Shown: positions 16,974 through 26,995, counted from the stretch's first letter. The stretch is DNA of 64,000 nucleotides from JACWAE01 sp963847595 (GCA_963847595.1 CAWKAJ010000002.1:620001-684000); one strand, 5' to 3'. Made by a program: numbers and translations. Notes: generated by a model not told the origin, from the letters alone.

Positions 16974-18519
16974 TCAAGCCATCCTTCTGAACACGACGTG
17001 CTTGAGCCAGGCATCTGACAGATGCGGGAAATCGGAACGGAAATGAGCACCTCGACTCTCCTCCCTGATCAGGGCCGCTTCAGCCATCAAACGTCCCACC
17101 AGCACCATGTTAGCCAGTTCGTATGAAGGACGGTCTGTAGGCGGCTTAAGTTCCTTTTCCCATGCCGCAAGGATATTAGCTGCCTCCCTGAGCCCCTCTC
17201 CGGAACGCACAATGCCTACCTTATCCCAGAGCAGCGATTGTAAGGCAGTCAAGCTCAGAATGATGATGGCTAACAGCGGCAGTGTCCCGCTCTTTAAGAG
17301 AATAGACGTCATTCTTAGCAAGAGCAGTACTGTTTGCCTCTCCCTTCTTAGTCCTTTCCACAATTCTTTTGCCGAACACCAGGACCTCCAGCAGAGAGTT
17401 CGAGGCCAAACGGTTCGCACCGTGTACTCCGGTAGATGCCACCTCACCGCTGGCAAAGAGGCCCGAGATGTTGGTCTCGCCCTGGTAATTCGTCCTCACA
17501 CCACCCATTATGTAGTGAGCGGCGGGACCCACCGGTATCATAGAAGTGGTGATATCCAGGCCATGGTCCAGGCAAAATCGGTATATCTGAGGGAAACGAG
17601 CAGATAACAGACGCGCCGGCAAGTGTGTCACATCGAGGAAAACGCGGTCTACCCCGGTCGCCTTCATCTCGGCGACGATGGCGCGTGCGACCACATCCCG
17701 GGGGGCCAGGTCGCCCTGAGGCGAGTACTTTAGCATAAAGCGCTCTCCCTTGATATTACGCAGTATACCGCCTTCTCCCCTCACCGCTTCTGAGATGAGA
17801 AACAACGGCACTCCCGGCAGTCGCAGCGCCGTAGGATGGAACTGGAAGAACTCCATATCGATGATCTCGGCGCCGGCACGATATGCCAAAGCCACGCCGT
17901 CGCCGGTAGCTATGTCAGGGTTAGTGGTAACCTTAAATAGCCGTCCCACCCCGCCTGTGGCCAAAATTAGGAAACGGCAGCCAAATTCCTCTGCGGTCCC
18001 CGAACGCAAGTCCAGAGCATTCACGCCGTATACCTTACCATCTCGAACCAGTATCTCAGTGACAAGAAAGTATTCGAAAATAGTAATCATCTTTGACCGG
18101 CGAGCAGCATTGCTCAATGTGACCTCGATGCGCTCACCGGTAGCATCGCCGCCGGCATGTAAAATACGGGGAACGCTGTGGGCAGCCTCTTTGGTCAGAG
18201 CAATTTCGCCATCAACCGTATCGAAGGGAACCCCCAGCTTAACCAGGTCAGCGATGCGGTCAGCAGCCTCCTCTGTTAGAATACGCACCGCCTCGGGATC
18301 ACACAGGCCAGCGCCAGCGGCTATGGTATCCTTGAAGTGAAGCTCGGGAGAGTCAATGCTGCTGATAGCCGCAGCTATGCCGCCCTGAGCATGCTTGGTG
18401 TTGCACTCTTCTATGCTGCCTTTGGTCAGGATGAGGACGCTCCCCACCTCCTCAAGCAGCAAGGCATCGTAAAGCCCCGCGATCCCGCTCCCGATAATTA
18501 TATAATCGTACTGTTTCAT
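16974..18519 (-). pseudogene. nadB: L-aspartate oxidase, reading frame broken near 17260
   Basis: FAD enzyme oxidising aspartate to iminoaspartate for NAD synthesis. The N-terminal 420 residues (from the ATG at 18519) are intact: FAD motif IIIGSGIAGLYDALLL, TKHAQGGIAA, and GGVRTNYQGETNISGLFASG. The frame then runs into a stop at 17221 after a family-unlike tail (SELDCLTIAALG). The expected C-terminal helical domain (LTALQSLLWDKVGIVRSG onward) continues in another frame down to 16974. Removing one base near 17260-17275 would rejoin them. The intact flanking nad genes make a sequencing or assembly error more likely than a true pseudogene, but I cannot tell. Confidence 0.85.
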
Positions 18520-18527
18520 TCTTACCT

Positions 18528-19454
18528 CTAAGTTATTGCCAGCATTCGATCCAAAGCGCTCTTTGCCCTTACCCTTATATTCTCCGGGACAACAACTACG
18601 TTCCTTTTGAGTTCCATAGTCTTGGCAAGCCTTTCCAGAGTGGTCTTCTTCATGTTAGGGCACATCAAAGCTTTGGAGATTACATAAAAGGTCTTGTCAG
18701 GATTTTCCTTCTTCAAGCGGTGAATCAATCCCTCCTCTGTACCGATGAGGAACTTCTTCGCCGGGCTCTCCTTGATATATTTCGCCATCTGCGAGGTGCT
18801 GAGCACAGCATCGGCGAGTGCGATAACCTCGGCAGTGCATTCGGGATGCACCACCACCTTAGCATCCGGATGAGACTCCTTTGCTGCGATGACTTGCTTG
18901 GCATTTAGGCGCGCGTGAGTAACGCAATACCCGGGGTAGAGGATTATATTCTTCTTCGTCTTGGTTGAAACATAATGTCCCAGGTTCTGGTCCGGAATGA
19001 ACAGTATCTCGTCGTTGGGCACCGCCTCAACCACTTTGACCGCATTGGCGGAGGTGCAACAGACATCGCTCTCAGCCTTCACCGCCGCCGTGGTATTGAC
19101 ATAGCAGACAACCGTAGCCCTGGGATAACGCCGCTTCCATTCCTTAAGATCATCTGCATCTATCATGTCGGCCATAGGGCAGCCGGCACTGCTTTCGGCC
19201 AGAAGCACGGTGCGTGTAGGATTCAGAATAGCCGCGCTCTCCGCCATGAAGTGCACCGCACAAAAAACTATGACCTCAACATCTAGCTGCGTCGCCTTGC
19301 GCGCCAACTCCAGGGAATCGCCCACAAAGTCAGCAATGTCCTGAACCTCGGGACGTTGATAGTTGTGGGCCATGATGACCGCGTTGAGGTCCTTTTTCAG
19401 CTTTAGAATCTTCTCACGGAGTTCCTCTTGGTTATCTACCGCTGCGTCTCCCAT
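18528..19454 (-). CDS. nadA: Quinolinate synthase A
   Basis: [4Fe-4S] enzyme condensing iminoaspartate with DHAP. The 308-residue protein has NAVIMAHNYQRPEVQDIADF, GDSLELARKA, AESSAGCPMADMID and the late cysteine motif MCPNMKKTTLE. Three cysteines in the expected regions (CCTSANA, HPECTAEV, MCPN) can hold the cluster. It is the first gene of the nad operon, 8 bases before nadB. Confidence 0.95.
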   Translation of the reverse strand: MGDAAVDNQEELREKILKLKKDLNAVIMAHNYQRPEVQDIADFVGDSLELARKATQLDVEVIVFCAVHFMAESAAILNPTRTVLLAESSAGCPMADMIDADDLKEWKRRYPRATVVCYVNTTAAVKAESDVCCTSANAVKVVEAVPNDEILFIPDQNLGHYVSTKTKKNIILYPGYCVTHARLNAKQVIAAKESHPDAKVVVHPECTAEVIALADAVLSTSQMAKYIKESPAKKFLIGTEEGLIHRLKKENPDKTFYVISKALMCPNMKKTTLERLAKTMELKRNVVVVPENIRVRAKSALDRMLAIT

Positions 19455-19535
19455 TCAAATATTTAATGATAGCTTAATCCAATCCACTTCGAGTGTCAAC
19501 GCAAAAACAAAATGGTTGCTCAAAAACGGGGAGTG

Positions 19536-19617
19536 CAGAGGGGCAGAGCCCCCCTGCCAGGGGTCTGGGGATGTCCCCCAGCCCCTAAATCCCCCAAGAC
19601 TGGGGGATTTAGGGGGT
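19536..19617. repeat. Cluster of G/C-rich hairpins between nadA and recF
   Basis: Three inverted repeats lie in a row. The largest is a perfect 15-bp stem (CCCCTAAATCCCCCA at 19582-19596 against 19601-19615) with a 4-base loop; before it are GGGGC-aga-GCCCC and CTGGGG-atgt-CCCCAG. The two flanking genes are divergent, so this is not the 3' end of either. It resembles mobile interspersed hairpins and may also affect both promoters. Confidence 0.6.
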
Positions 19618-19689
19618 TGAAAAGAGATATTGCACCTTTACCCTATTCAGGTTAGAGTTAATGACAGCAAATCTCTGCGAGAAGAAAAC

Positions 19690-20898
19690 TTGATTATCAC
19701 GCATCTGAGCTTGACCAACTTCCGCAACTATGCCAGCCTGGAAATCGACCTGCCACCGCACATGACCGTGCTGCAGGGAGACAATGCTCAGGGCAAGAGC
19801 AACCTTCTGGAGGCAATCTATGTCCTGGCAACCAGCAGGTCACCTCGAACCTACTCAGATAGAGACCTTATCCACTGGGATGCCTTCAAAGAAGAAATCC
19901 CCACATGCCGCATTATGGCTGCCGTACAGAAGGCAGGGAGCAGTCTCAAGCTAGAGGTTGCCCTCAGCGCCAAAGCCGCTACTTCTCCCCAATCTCAGGA
20001 CTTCTTCTCCCGATGGCAGCCTTCGACCAAGGGATCTTCTGTCCAGAAACGTATCAGGATAAACGGCGTCGTCCGCCACCCTGCTGACCTCATCGGACAG
20101 CTCAACGTGGTAACGTTCAGCGTCTACGACATAGACCTGGTGGGTGGTGAGCCTGCGCTACGCCGCCGCTACCTCGACATCACCAACTCCCAGATCGACC
20201 ATAAGTATCTGCGCAACCTGCAACGATACAATCGAGTGCTCTGGCAGCGCAACCAGCTTCTGCGCCTGATTGCTGAAAACAAGGCAAACCTCGATGAGCT
20301 TGCCTTCTGGGACCAGCAATTGGTGGAAACAGGCGCCTACCTCATAGTGCAGAGGGAGCACACGGTGGCCGCGCTGGACCGCCTGGCACAGGGCATCCAC
20401 GATGAGCTGAGCGGCGAACAGGGAAAGTCGAACTTCGTTTACTTTAGAAGCATAGACAAACAGAGAGGGAAAGAGGACTCCCAGATAGAGGAAACCGCCG
20501 AGGTATTCACCAAAGCTTTGCAAGCGGCACGAGAGAAGGAGGTGGCTCAGGGTATGTCTCTGGTGGGGCCACACCGTGACGATCTTCGCTTCTTTGTTAA
20601 TGAGATGGATGCGGGGGCTTACGCCTCTCGTGGCCAGCAGAGAACTGTTGCCCTGTCGCTGAAGCTCGCCGAGGCTAAGTTCATGCTCGACACTACCAAA
20701 GAATATCCCATTCTTCTCTTGGATGATGTCCTCTCAGAGTTAGATGCCCAGAGGCGGCATCATTTGCTCAATTCCACAGCTAAGCACAAGCAAGTTCTAA
20801 TCACCACCACAGACCTCGACCGCTTCGAGCAGGATTTTCTGGCACAGGCATCTTTATTCAGGGTAACTCAGGGGCGAATAGAGCAGCTACCAGCCTAG
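19690..20898 (+). CDS. recF: DNA replication/repair protein RecF
   Basis: SMC-like ATPase that loads RecA at gaps. Walker A is LQGDNAQGKSNLLEAI, with the family-typical opening IITHLSLTNFRNYASLEIDL. The signature SRGQQRTVALSLKLAEA and Walker B ILLLDDVLSELD are near the C-terminus. I prefer the TTG at 19690 as start (402 residues), because the upstream in-frame extension from 19630 has no family support. It is not next to dnaN or gyrB, unlike in many bacteria. Confidence 0.92.
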   Translation: MIITHLSLTNFRNYASLEIDLPPHMTVLQGDNAQGKSNLLEAIYVLATSRSPRTYSDRDLIHWDAFKEEIPTCRIMAAVQKAGSSLKLEVALSAKAATSPQSQDFFSRWQPSTKGSSVQKRIRINGVVRHPADLIGQLNVVTFSVYDIDLVGGEPALRRRYLDITNSQIDHKYLRNLQRYNRVLWQRNQLLRLIAENKANLDELAFWDQQLVETGAYLIVQREHTVAALDRLAQGIHDELSGEQGKSNFVYFRSIDKQRGKEDSQIEETAEVFTKALQAAREKEVAQGMSLVGPHRDDLRFFVNEMDAGAYASRGQQRTVALSLKLAEAKFMLDTTKEYPILLLDDVLSELDAQRRHHLLNSTAKHKQVLITTTDLDRFEQDFLAQASLFRVTQGRIEQLPA

Positions 20899-23800
20899 CG
20901 CGCTGACCGCTTCTTATCCTTGCTGCAGAACTTTATGATTTCGGCGAAGTTGTTAATCTTCCCCTGGTTGTTAGTCTCGAGGAAACCATCGTAGGTGAGG
21001 CTGATCCAGGGCTTGCCGTACTTTGCGCTGAGCTTTTCGGATATGGCAGCCACAATCCCTCCCGGCATACAGCCATGCGGCATCACTGAAATCACGCCAT
21101 CGAATCGCGGGTCCTCCAGCCACTCCACCCCTGCACCTATGCTGAGAACAGCCTCACTGCCGCACTTCGGAGAGAGATACCCCTTCGATTTGTGGAGCAG
21201 TGCCTTGGTTGTAGGCTCTCTCGTATCGAGCAATGCCTCGAAATTCTCAATCACCGAGTGCTCGTCGTGATTCAGCAAGTACCTTCTTATATAGCCAGCC
21301 ATAATCCTCTTTAAGTCACGGTCCCTCACGCCGTCCTCGATATTTCTATGTGTGATGTACTTGAGCCACTCCCCTATCGGAGAGATTACTACTTCCAGCC
21401 CTGCCTTTTCACACTCTTTGGCCAGGTTGCTGTTGCTGAACTTGTTTGACCGCAGGAATATCTCGCCGTTGATCCCCACCAGAGGCCTTCTAGGCTTATC
21501 GTGGTCTATCAGCGACTTAAATTGTGCAGTGGCATCCTTCAAGATATCATCGAGAGGCTCTTTTCTGCGGACGCAATCTGCAATCCTGAACAGGTACTCG
21601 CCGAATTGCTCCTCTGCCACCCCTTCAGATTTCTCGTAAGGGCGGGTGCGCCAGAGCAACTTCTCCAGATAGTCAACAGCAACGATACCCTTCCACGCCA
21701 GACGCTCGAACCCTGCACCCAACTTCAAGTCATGATACCCGTTGTTCGACACAGTGGTGCGTATCGGGAAATCGAAGCCCAATCCACGTAGTATCCTGAT
21801 TTCCTCCACGGCATACTTACCGAAGCGGCAGGGACCGAACGCGCTGGCCAGGAACCCCTCGACATCCTTAGGATCAATTCCATACTTATCGTTCTCGTAG
21901 AAAAACTTCATGAAGTCGCCCAGAGTCACCCGGTAGGGAAGGCATTCTTTCCCCGACGTCACCTTGTTGCTATATAGAATGTTCTTCTCATCCTGCTCAG
22001 GTAGCACAACTGCATTCACTCCGAAGGCCTGCATGGCTGCGCCCAGCGCTACGGCGCCGGAACACATCCTCGGTATAAGGATAACTTTGTTGGAAGTGAC
22101 CTTTGTATAGGCAACTCTCCGAATATCTCGCCCCCTCACCACAACCTCGCCAACTTTACTCGAGCTGGCGAAGCCCTTTATGGTATCCACAAAGGCCTCG
22201 AGACGGGTAACAATGCCTGCTTCAGCAGCATGTTCGTCGATCTCCAACTGCCCCAGAGGTTTGCCGCCCATAATATCTTCCACAATATTGAGAATAAATG
22301 AATTCGGACCACAGCCGAAGTTGGTCAGCACCAGCCCGAACAACTGCGGGTCCTTGGCAACTATGTCAGCGCCCGCTATATGCTTGGCCTCGTTAAACCA
22401 GTACGGACGGTCTGAGTATTCCCTCACATCCACCGACGCAAGTGGTAGAAAATCGAGCGGTATCGGCACTACATCCAGTTGAGCCAGCTTCTCTGCTATG
22501 CCCAGGTTCGCCCCCGAATCCTGCGACATATAGGACCTGGCGATAAGCACGACGCCCAACTGGCCGCCTTCCTTGAGCTGTGCCATTATCTTCCTGCCTA
22601 GCTCAGCCTGCGCTTCCTCGAAGCGGCGCTTCGCCTCGATACCGGCAAGAGCGGCTTTCTTTCCCTGGCTTCTACTGTATCCCATCTTCACTGCCACATC
22701 CGCCAGGTTATTTATCACATCATCATCGCCCCTGCTGAAGTCAATTAGCGGTATCAATAACCTCTTGCCCAGTCCTAGGGCCTGGCGTACGATGAAAGGC
22801 GATGCCTGCACCAACGGGCAGGAGTATTTCTGGTTCTCGTCACCCTCTTTCAATCCCATACGGATGGCGCAGGGATAGAGGATGTAGTCCACATTTTTGA
22901 GGCTCGCCGCATGGCCGTGCACCAGCTTGACTGGGAAACAACTATCCGAATAACTCAGCTCGACAGACTCCTCCATGATTTGGTTGTTGGTCTTGCTGGA
23001 GAAATATGTTTTCGCACCGAGCGCATTGAGGAATCCGATAAGCATCGGGGCATAATCGTACACCACGAGAGACCTGGGGATGCCCACCGATGGCCCTGTG
23101 CCTTCTCCCTCCTTGTAGTCCTTGAACAACAGCCGCTCGCGCACATCGAAAGCGGTCTCCATCCTCTCGCGGCTGATGGTGCTGTCGAAGAGGTCGCACC
23201 TGCTACCGTAGAAAGTGGACTTCTCTCCGGGTATCTCCATGCGGCTTATGGTGCAGTTGTTATCGCATTTCTTGCAGATAAAGGTAGAAATCTTATAGGA
23301 GCTGTCAACGACCTTCTGGAACCCCTTGAACTTCGAAGCTCTCCCCTCGATGGACTCCTTTGCCAGAAGCGCCGCGCCTATGGCGCCACTGACCTCCTTG
23401 TGTTCGGGCACCAGCGTGGTCTTGCCCTCAAGAGCCTTCTTAAATGCAGAGACTACGGCATCGTTGTAGAATACTGCGCCGGTCAGTATCACCTTGTTGC
23501 CCAGCTTCCTGTTGCCCAAGACCTTGGAGAGATAGTTCCCAGCGATGGATTTAGCCAGGCTTGCGGTTATCACCTCGATAGGCACGCCTTCCTGCTGAGC
23601 CGAAGCCACTGCCTGCCCCATGAAGGCAGCGCACCTCGAGCCCAGGTCAATGGTGTGGGGCGCGTTGAAGGCGAGCTTGGCAAACTCACCGTTTTGCACA
23701 TGAATGCCAAGCTGCTCAGCCAGCTCGTCTATAAAGCTCCCCGTCCCGGCGGCGCAAGCCTTGTTCATTTGATAGTCTACGACCACGCTGTTTCGCTTGA

Positions 23801-25052
23801 TAACGAGCTTGGAGTCCTGTCCCCCGATCTCGATAATATCAGCCTCGGGGTCTATCTCTGCGGCAGCCCTGGTCTGCGCCGTAATCTCGTTCTTTATCAG
23901 GTCTGCGCCGATGAAGCTGCCCACCAGGTATCTACCCGAGCCAGTGACGCCTACGCCAGCTATTCTGGCGTTATCGCCGATGTCGCGAATCAGGTTGCGG
24001 AAGACCTGCTTGACCGCCTCAACTGGCTTCCCTGCCGTCATGAGATAGTTCTTCTCCATGACCTTGGTACCCGACTCGTCGAGTATCACCGCCTTAGTGC
24101 TGGTGGAGCCAACATCTACTCCCAGATAGCCTGTGAATGGCGCCTCTATCTTAGTGGCTTTCCAGCCGTCCTTTTGGCTGACCTTCTCCAGACTCGACAT
24201 CTCGAAATAGCGCGACTTGCCCTCAGTCTCTTTAGAGACAACTACTCGAGAACTCTTCCCCGATTCCCTGGCCAGCAGTGCCGAGCCAAAGACCTCGATA
24301 TACAGATAATTCTCGGGGACGATGATATCTACGGGATGGCCGTTCCTCGCCGACAGCGCCTCACTGAGAGCCTTCTCCATGGCAGCATTGGCAGCGACTC
24401 CGCCCACAAAATAAACAGGCTCCTCGAAAACGCCCTTTTTCAGCGAGACGACCATTCTGGCTATGCTCTCACACAGAGCATAGAGCATCGCCGACATAGG
24501 AACGCCCTTCTGCTGCAGATGGATGAGGTCGCTCTTGGCGAAGACGCTGCACCTGGCGGCTATGCGGGGCGCGGGGCCTTCGCACTCCAGCGCAGTGCGG
24601 GCAAAGTCATCCAGACTGATCCCGATACGGTACGCCTGCTGCTCCAGGAACCTGCCGGTACCCGCAGCGCAGAGGGGGTTGGAGACAACCTGCCAGGGCT
24701 TTTTCAGCCCATCCTCAAGCGTTATGACGAAGGAGCTTTGCCCACCGATTTGTATGATGGTCTTGACATTGGGATAGAAATGGAGAAGACCTGAAGCAAT
24801 CGCCAGCGAGCTGGAGTATTCCGCCCAGTTCAGCTCCTTGGATATCACACCTCTGCCGGAGCCGGATACGCCAGCCGTGGCGATTTCCTTGAGATTGAAC
24901 TTCCCCTCCAGCCTGGAGATGAGAGAGTTTACCGCTGACTTGGGGCTGGCGGTTATCTTCTCAGAATCGAGATATACCGCCTTGCCATCCTCAGAGATTA
25001 ATGCCGCCTTGGCACAGACAGAGCCAACGTCCAGACCTAAAGAATAGCTCAT
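20895..25052 (-). CDS. Long acyl-CoA dehydratase activase (BadF/HgdC-type with DUF2229 and HgdB-like regions)
   Basis: A 1385-residue cytoplasmic protein. It has two ASKHA ATPase domains: residues 1-260 (SLGLDVGSVCAKAALI, CAAGTGRF with Cys128) and about 305-570 (LGVDVGSTSTKAVIL, KACAAGTGSFIDELA). Each has the two cysteines that normally share a [4Fe-4S] cluster between subunits. A Cys-rich linker (CKKCDNNCTISRME) and a DUF2229 region (VGIPRSLVVYDYAPMLIGFL) follow. The C-terminal third resembles the dehydratase HgdB fold (FGCGPNSFILNIVEDIMGGK). Relatives drive ATP-dependent low-potential electron transfer to 2-hydroxyacyl-CoA dehydratases or benzoyl-CoA reductases, but no such reductase is nearby, so the target is unknown. 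It overlaps recF's end by 4 bases (convergent). Confidence 0.9.
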   Translation of the reverse strand: MSYSLGLDVGSVCAKAALISEDGKAVYLDSEKITASPKSAVNSLISRLEGKFNLKEIATAGVSGSGRGVISKELNWAEYSSSLAIASGLLHFYPNVKTIIQIGGQSSFVITLEDGLKKPWQVVSNPLCAAGTGRFLEQQAYRIGISLDDFARTALECEGPAPRIAARCSVFAKSDLIHLQQKGVPMSAMLYALCESIARMVVSLKKGVFEEPVYFVGGVAANAAMEKALSEALSARNGHPVDIIVPENYLYIEVFGSALLARESGKSSRVVVSKETEGKSRYFEMSSLEKVSQKDGWKATKIEAPFTGYLGVDVGSTSTKAVILDESGTKVMEKNYLMTAGKPVEAVKQVFRNLIRDIGDNARIAGVGVTGSGRYLVGSFIGADLIKNEITAQTRAAAEIDPEADIIEIGGQDSKLVIKRNSVVVDYQMNKACAAGTGSFIDELAEQLGIHVQNGEFAKLAFNAPHTIDLGSRCAAFMGQAVASAQQEGVPIEVITASLAKSIAGNYLSKVLGNRKLGNKVILTGAVFYNDAVVSAFKKALEGKTTLVPEHKEVSGAIGAALLAKESIEGRASKFKGFQKVVDSSYKISTFICKKCDNNCTISRMEIPGEKSTFYGSRCDLFDSTISRERMETAFDVRERLLFKDYKEGEGTGPSVGIPRSLVVYDYAPMLIGFLNALGAKTYFSSKTNNQIMEESVELSYSDSCFPVKLVHGHAASLKNVDYILYPCAIRMGLKEGDENQKYSCPLVQASPFIVRQALGLGKRLLIPLIDFSRGDDDVINNLADVAVKMGYSRSQGKKAALAGIEAKRRFEEAQAELGRKIMAQLKEGGQLGVVLIARSYMSQDSGANLGIAEKLAQLDVVPIPLDFLPLASVDVREYSDRPYWFNEAKHIAGADIVAKDPQLFGLVLTNFGCGPNSFILNIVEDIMGGKPLGQLEIDEHAAEAGIVTRLEAFVDTIKGFASSSKVGEVVVRGRDIRRVAYTKVTSNKVILIPRMCSGAVALGAAMQAFGVNAVVLPEQDEKNILYSNKVTSGKECLPYRVTLGDFMKFFYENDKYGIDPKDVEGFLASAFGPCRFGKYAVEEIRILRGLGFDFPIRTTVSNNGYHDLKLGAGFERLAWKGIVAVDYLEKLLWRTRPYEKSEGVAEEQFGEYLFRIADCVRRKEPLDDILKDATAQFKSLIDHDKPRRPLVGINGEIFLRSNKFSNSNLAKECEKAGLEVVISPIGEWLKYITHRNIEDGVRDRDLKRIMAGYIRRYLLNHDEHSVIENFEALLDTREPTTKALLHKSKGYLSPKCGSEAVLSIGAGVEWLEDPRFDGVISVMPHGCMPGGIVAAISEKLSAKYGKPWISLTYDGFLETNNQGKINNFAEIIKFCSKDKKRSAR

Positions 25053-25170
25053 ATCCCTGCAATTTTATCACAAATCGGAGTTCTCTTGAAGAGGTCAACA
25101 GCACCTTTTTGAATTCTGCACCTACCTAAACCTATCTATACTACCCCGAAGATACCGACGGCGATGCTGG

Positions 25171-25980
25171 TTATATATTAATGCCTAGCTTTGTTCTTAT
25201 CTCTACTCGCACCAGTCCCACCGCTTTTTTGTTCAGATGAATCTCGTCACTCGAGTACTCTTTCAGCATAAGGCCATCTTTATCTGTGACCGCGTCATAA
25301 ATATCAATGAACGCATAGCCATTCTTCTGGCAAAATGCCCTCAGCTTCTCATTGAACATCCTGTTAATCTGACTGCGCTCCTCAGGCGTTCCGTAAAAGG
25401 GATACTTGTACTCATTCCCTACTTCAGTAGCGGGAGATACACAGTAAACGCAGAAGTTCATCCCGCGCTCCTTAAGTTGCGCCATGACCTCGCCGTAGTT
25501 AGAAATAGTTCTGTCTATCAACTCGCCTATCGAATACTTCCCGTTGCTTTTCTTGTACTGGTAGTAGATGTGTATCCTGCAATCTATTTCACCGAAGGAT
25601 AGCATCAACAAATCCCTCTTACCGAGCTTATTAATCACCTTGAATAGTTGTTCGTTTGACTTGGTGGTGCTGTGCTTCCTATTTAGATTGTACGCTGTGG
25701 CAGCGCCGAGATGATGTGCCATGAATGGCATGCTCCCCCTGAACGGGACCACGTGGCTGTCCCCTACAACGTGGATAAGCGGCTTATTGAGCACCCTGGC
25801 GTAGAGCACCGTAAAGGCATCAACAAGGAATACTCTGAAGTTAGTTAGACCGTTTCTAACCGGGCTTATCGCCCAGAGTATTATGTAAATATAAAAATAG
25901 CGTCTCCCCTGGACTTTGGAGACCTCCTTAGCCATATAGAGAGTGCCCTTTATACCCCGGGGGACATTATTCCGACTCAC
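25171..25980 (-). CDS. SGNH/GDSL-type hydrolase-like protein
   Basis: A 269-residue protein with the blocks expected of SGNH hydrolases: VVGDSHVVPF (Ser in block I), LSFGEIDCR (block III-like), and SSDEIHLNKKA (catalytic Asp and His of block V). A hydrophobic segment (YFYIYIILWAISPVR) lies near residue 30 and could anchor it. The GTG at 25980 has no clear ribosome site; the ATG sixteen codons in (MAKEVSKVQ) is an alternative. Such proteins often modify surface glycans. G+C is lower than in the core genes around it. Confidence 0.72.
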   Translation of the reverse strand: MSRNNVPRGIKGTLYMAKEVSKVQGRRYFYIYIILWAISPVRNGLTNFRVFLVDAFTVLYARVLNKPLIHVVGDSHVVPFRGSMPFMAHHLGAATAYNLNRKHSTTKSNEQLFKVINKLGKRDLLMLSFGEIDCRIHIYYQYKKSNGKYSIGELIDRTISNYGEVMAQLKERGMNFCVYCVSPATEVGNEYKYPFYGTPEERSQINRMFNEKLRAFCQKNGYAFIDIYDAVTDKDGLMLKEYSSDEIHLNKKAVGLVRVEIRTKLGINI

Positions 25981-26005
25981 GCCGCTATTTTAATACAAAG
26001 CTAGA

Positions 26006-26039
26006 GATTATCAATCACCGCCTTCAGTTTGGCGCGCAC
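26006..26039. repeat. Left copy of a 34-bp direct repeat (DUF302 3' end)
   Basis: Matches 27001-27034 at 32 of 34 positions. On the minus strand it encodes the last 12 codons of DUF302 (VRAKLKAVIDNL) followed by its own stop codon, 4 bases beyond the stop of the EVE-NucS gene. It looks like the regenerated 3' end of the neighbouring gene, as seen when an element inserts into a gene terminus. Confidence 0.85.
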
Positions 26040-26043
26040 TCAT

Positions 26044-26943
26044 CTATTTTTGGGACGTCATAAGTTTGAAATCCACTTTATATGTTTTCACTTCTATGTA
26101 GTCTAGGCTTCTGACAGCATAATTCAGGGCGTCGTCGATGCCTTTCGCTATTATTATTCCTCTTACCTTTTGACCTTTTTCGGCAATATTTTCACTTACC
26201 CAATTTATATATCTTAAGGTTTGTCCTACTGTTGAATCGCTAGTTTTTCCTCTTTTTAATTCTATGACTACCAAATCATTGCTATCTTTGTCGAGAGCTA
26301 AGAAATCTATGCTCCAAGTTCCAGCAGGAAACTGTCTTCCATTTTGATCATCAGCTTTGTATAACTGAAGTCTTGCATTCCAATTGATTTTATCCCAATT
26401 CTGGTAGATAAACTCCTCCAGATGTACTTCTAAGGCAAATTCAGTTTGACTTTCTACGTCAGGAGCAGTTGTAATCTGCTCAACCAAGCTTCTTTGTCTC
26501 TCACCCATGATTACTTCATAATCATCCTCCCGTACTTGCCTAACTCCACCTTGGAAATATGAGCCCCAAAATTCTTTGTTCTCAATGAATCCTAGCTTCG
26601 GAATTAATTCCTCTACAGACTTTGGACTACTCCAAATGTCAATTTCATCTAATAGAACCCCATAATCGCTTGTATAGAATTGTTTCCCATGCCCATATTG
26701 TTTCCTCTGGTTGTTATCTAATTTAAAATAAGCAGAAGTCAAGGTGGCAGTACCAGCAAATATTTTTCTAGGCCAGCCAACATAATAAATGACTTTGTCA
26801 CCCTTGCTTAGGCTCTTTCGATTTGGCGTCTTCTCTCCAAGCCCCCAGAAGCGATCCTCCATTCTCTGTCTAAATATCTCCTCCGCTGTGAAAGTCTCAC
26901 CACCTTCTTTATGCCCCGTAACGGTAAATATCCAGTAATTCAT
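26044..26943 (-). CDS. EVE domain-NucS-type nuclease fusion
   Basis: A 299-residue protein starting at the ATG of 26943 behind AAAGGAGGG. Residues 1 to about 145 resemble an EVE domain (MNYWIFTVTGHKEGG, KGDKVIYYVGWPRKIFAGTA), a YTH-like fold that reads modified bases. The C-terminal half has a PD-(D/E)XK core like NucS/DUF91 (TWSIDFLALDK, LVVIELKRGKTSD). The combination suggests a nuclease acting on modified DNA, i.e. defence against phages with modified genomes. The gene is visibly A+T-richer than its neighbours and is bracketed by a direct repeat, both signs of transfer. No partner methylase is nearby. Confidence 0.8.
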   Translation of the reverse strand: MNYWIFTVTGHKEGGETFTAEEIFRQRMEDRFWGLGEKTPNRKSLSKGDKVIYYVGWPRKIFAGTATLTSAYFKLDNNQRKQYGHGKQFYTSDYGVLLDEIDIWSSPKSVEELIPKLGFIENKEFWGSYFQGGVRQVREDDYEVIMGERQRSLVEQITTAPDVESQTEFALEVHLEEFIYQNWDKINWNARLQLYKADDQNGRQFPAGTWSIDFLALDKDSNDLVVIELKRGKTSDSTVGQTLRYINWVSENIAEKGQKVRGIIIAKGIDDALNYAVRSLDYIEVKTYKVDFKLMTSQK

Positions 26944-26995
26944 CCATCTTCCCTCCTTTAATAACAACCTCAGCTTCTGGAGACCGCCTATTGTT

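Noticed and set aside
16974..17456. Separate 160-residue gene downstream of nadB
   Set aside because: Only its second half is protein-like and it is the missing C-terminal domain of nadB, so it is part of a frameshifted gene.
22911..24794. Long plus-strand open frame (627 codons) antisense to the activase gene
   Set aside because: Composition rich in Leu, Arg and His with no domain; it mirrors the codon pattern of the real minus-strand gene.
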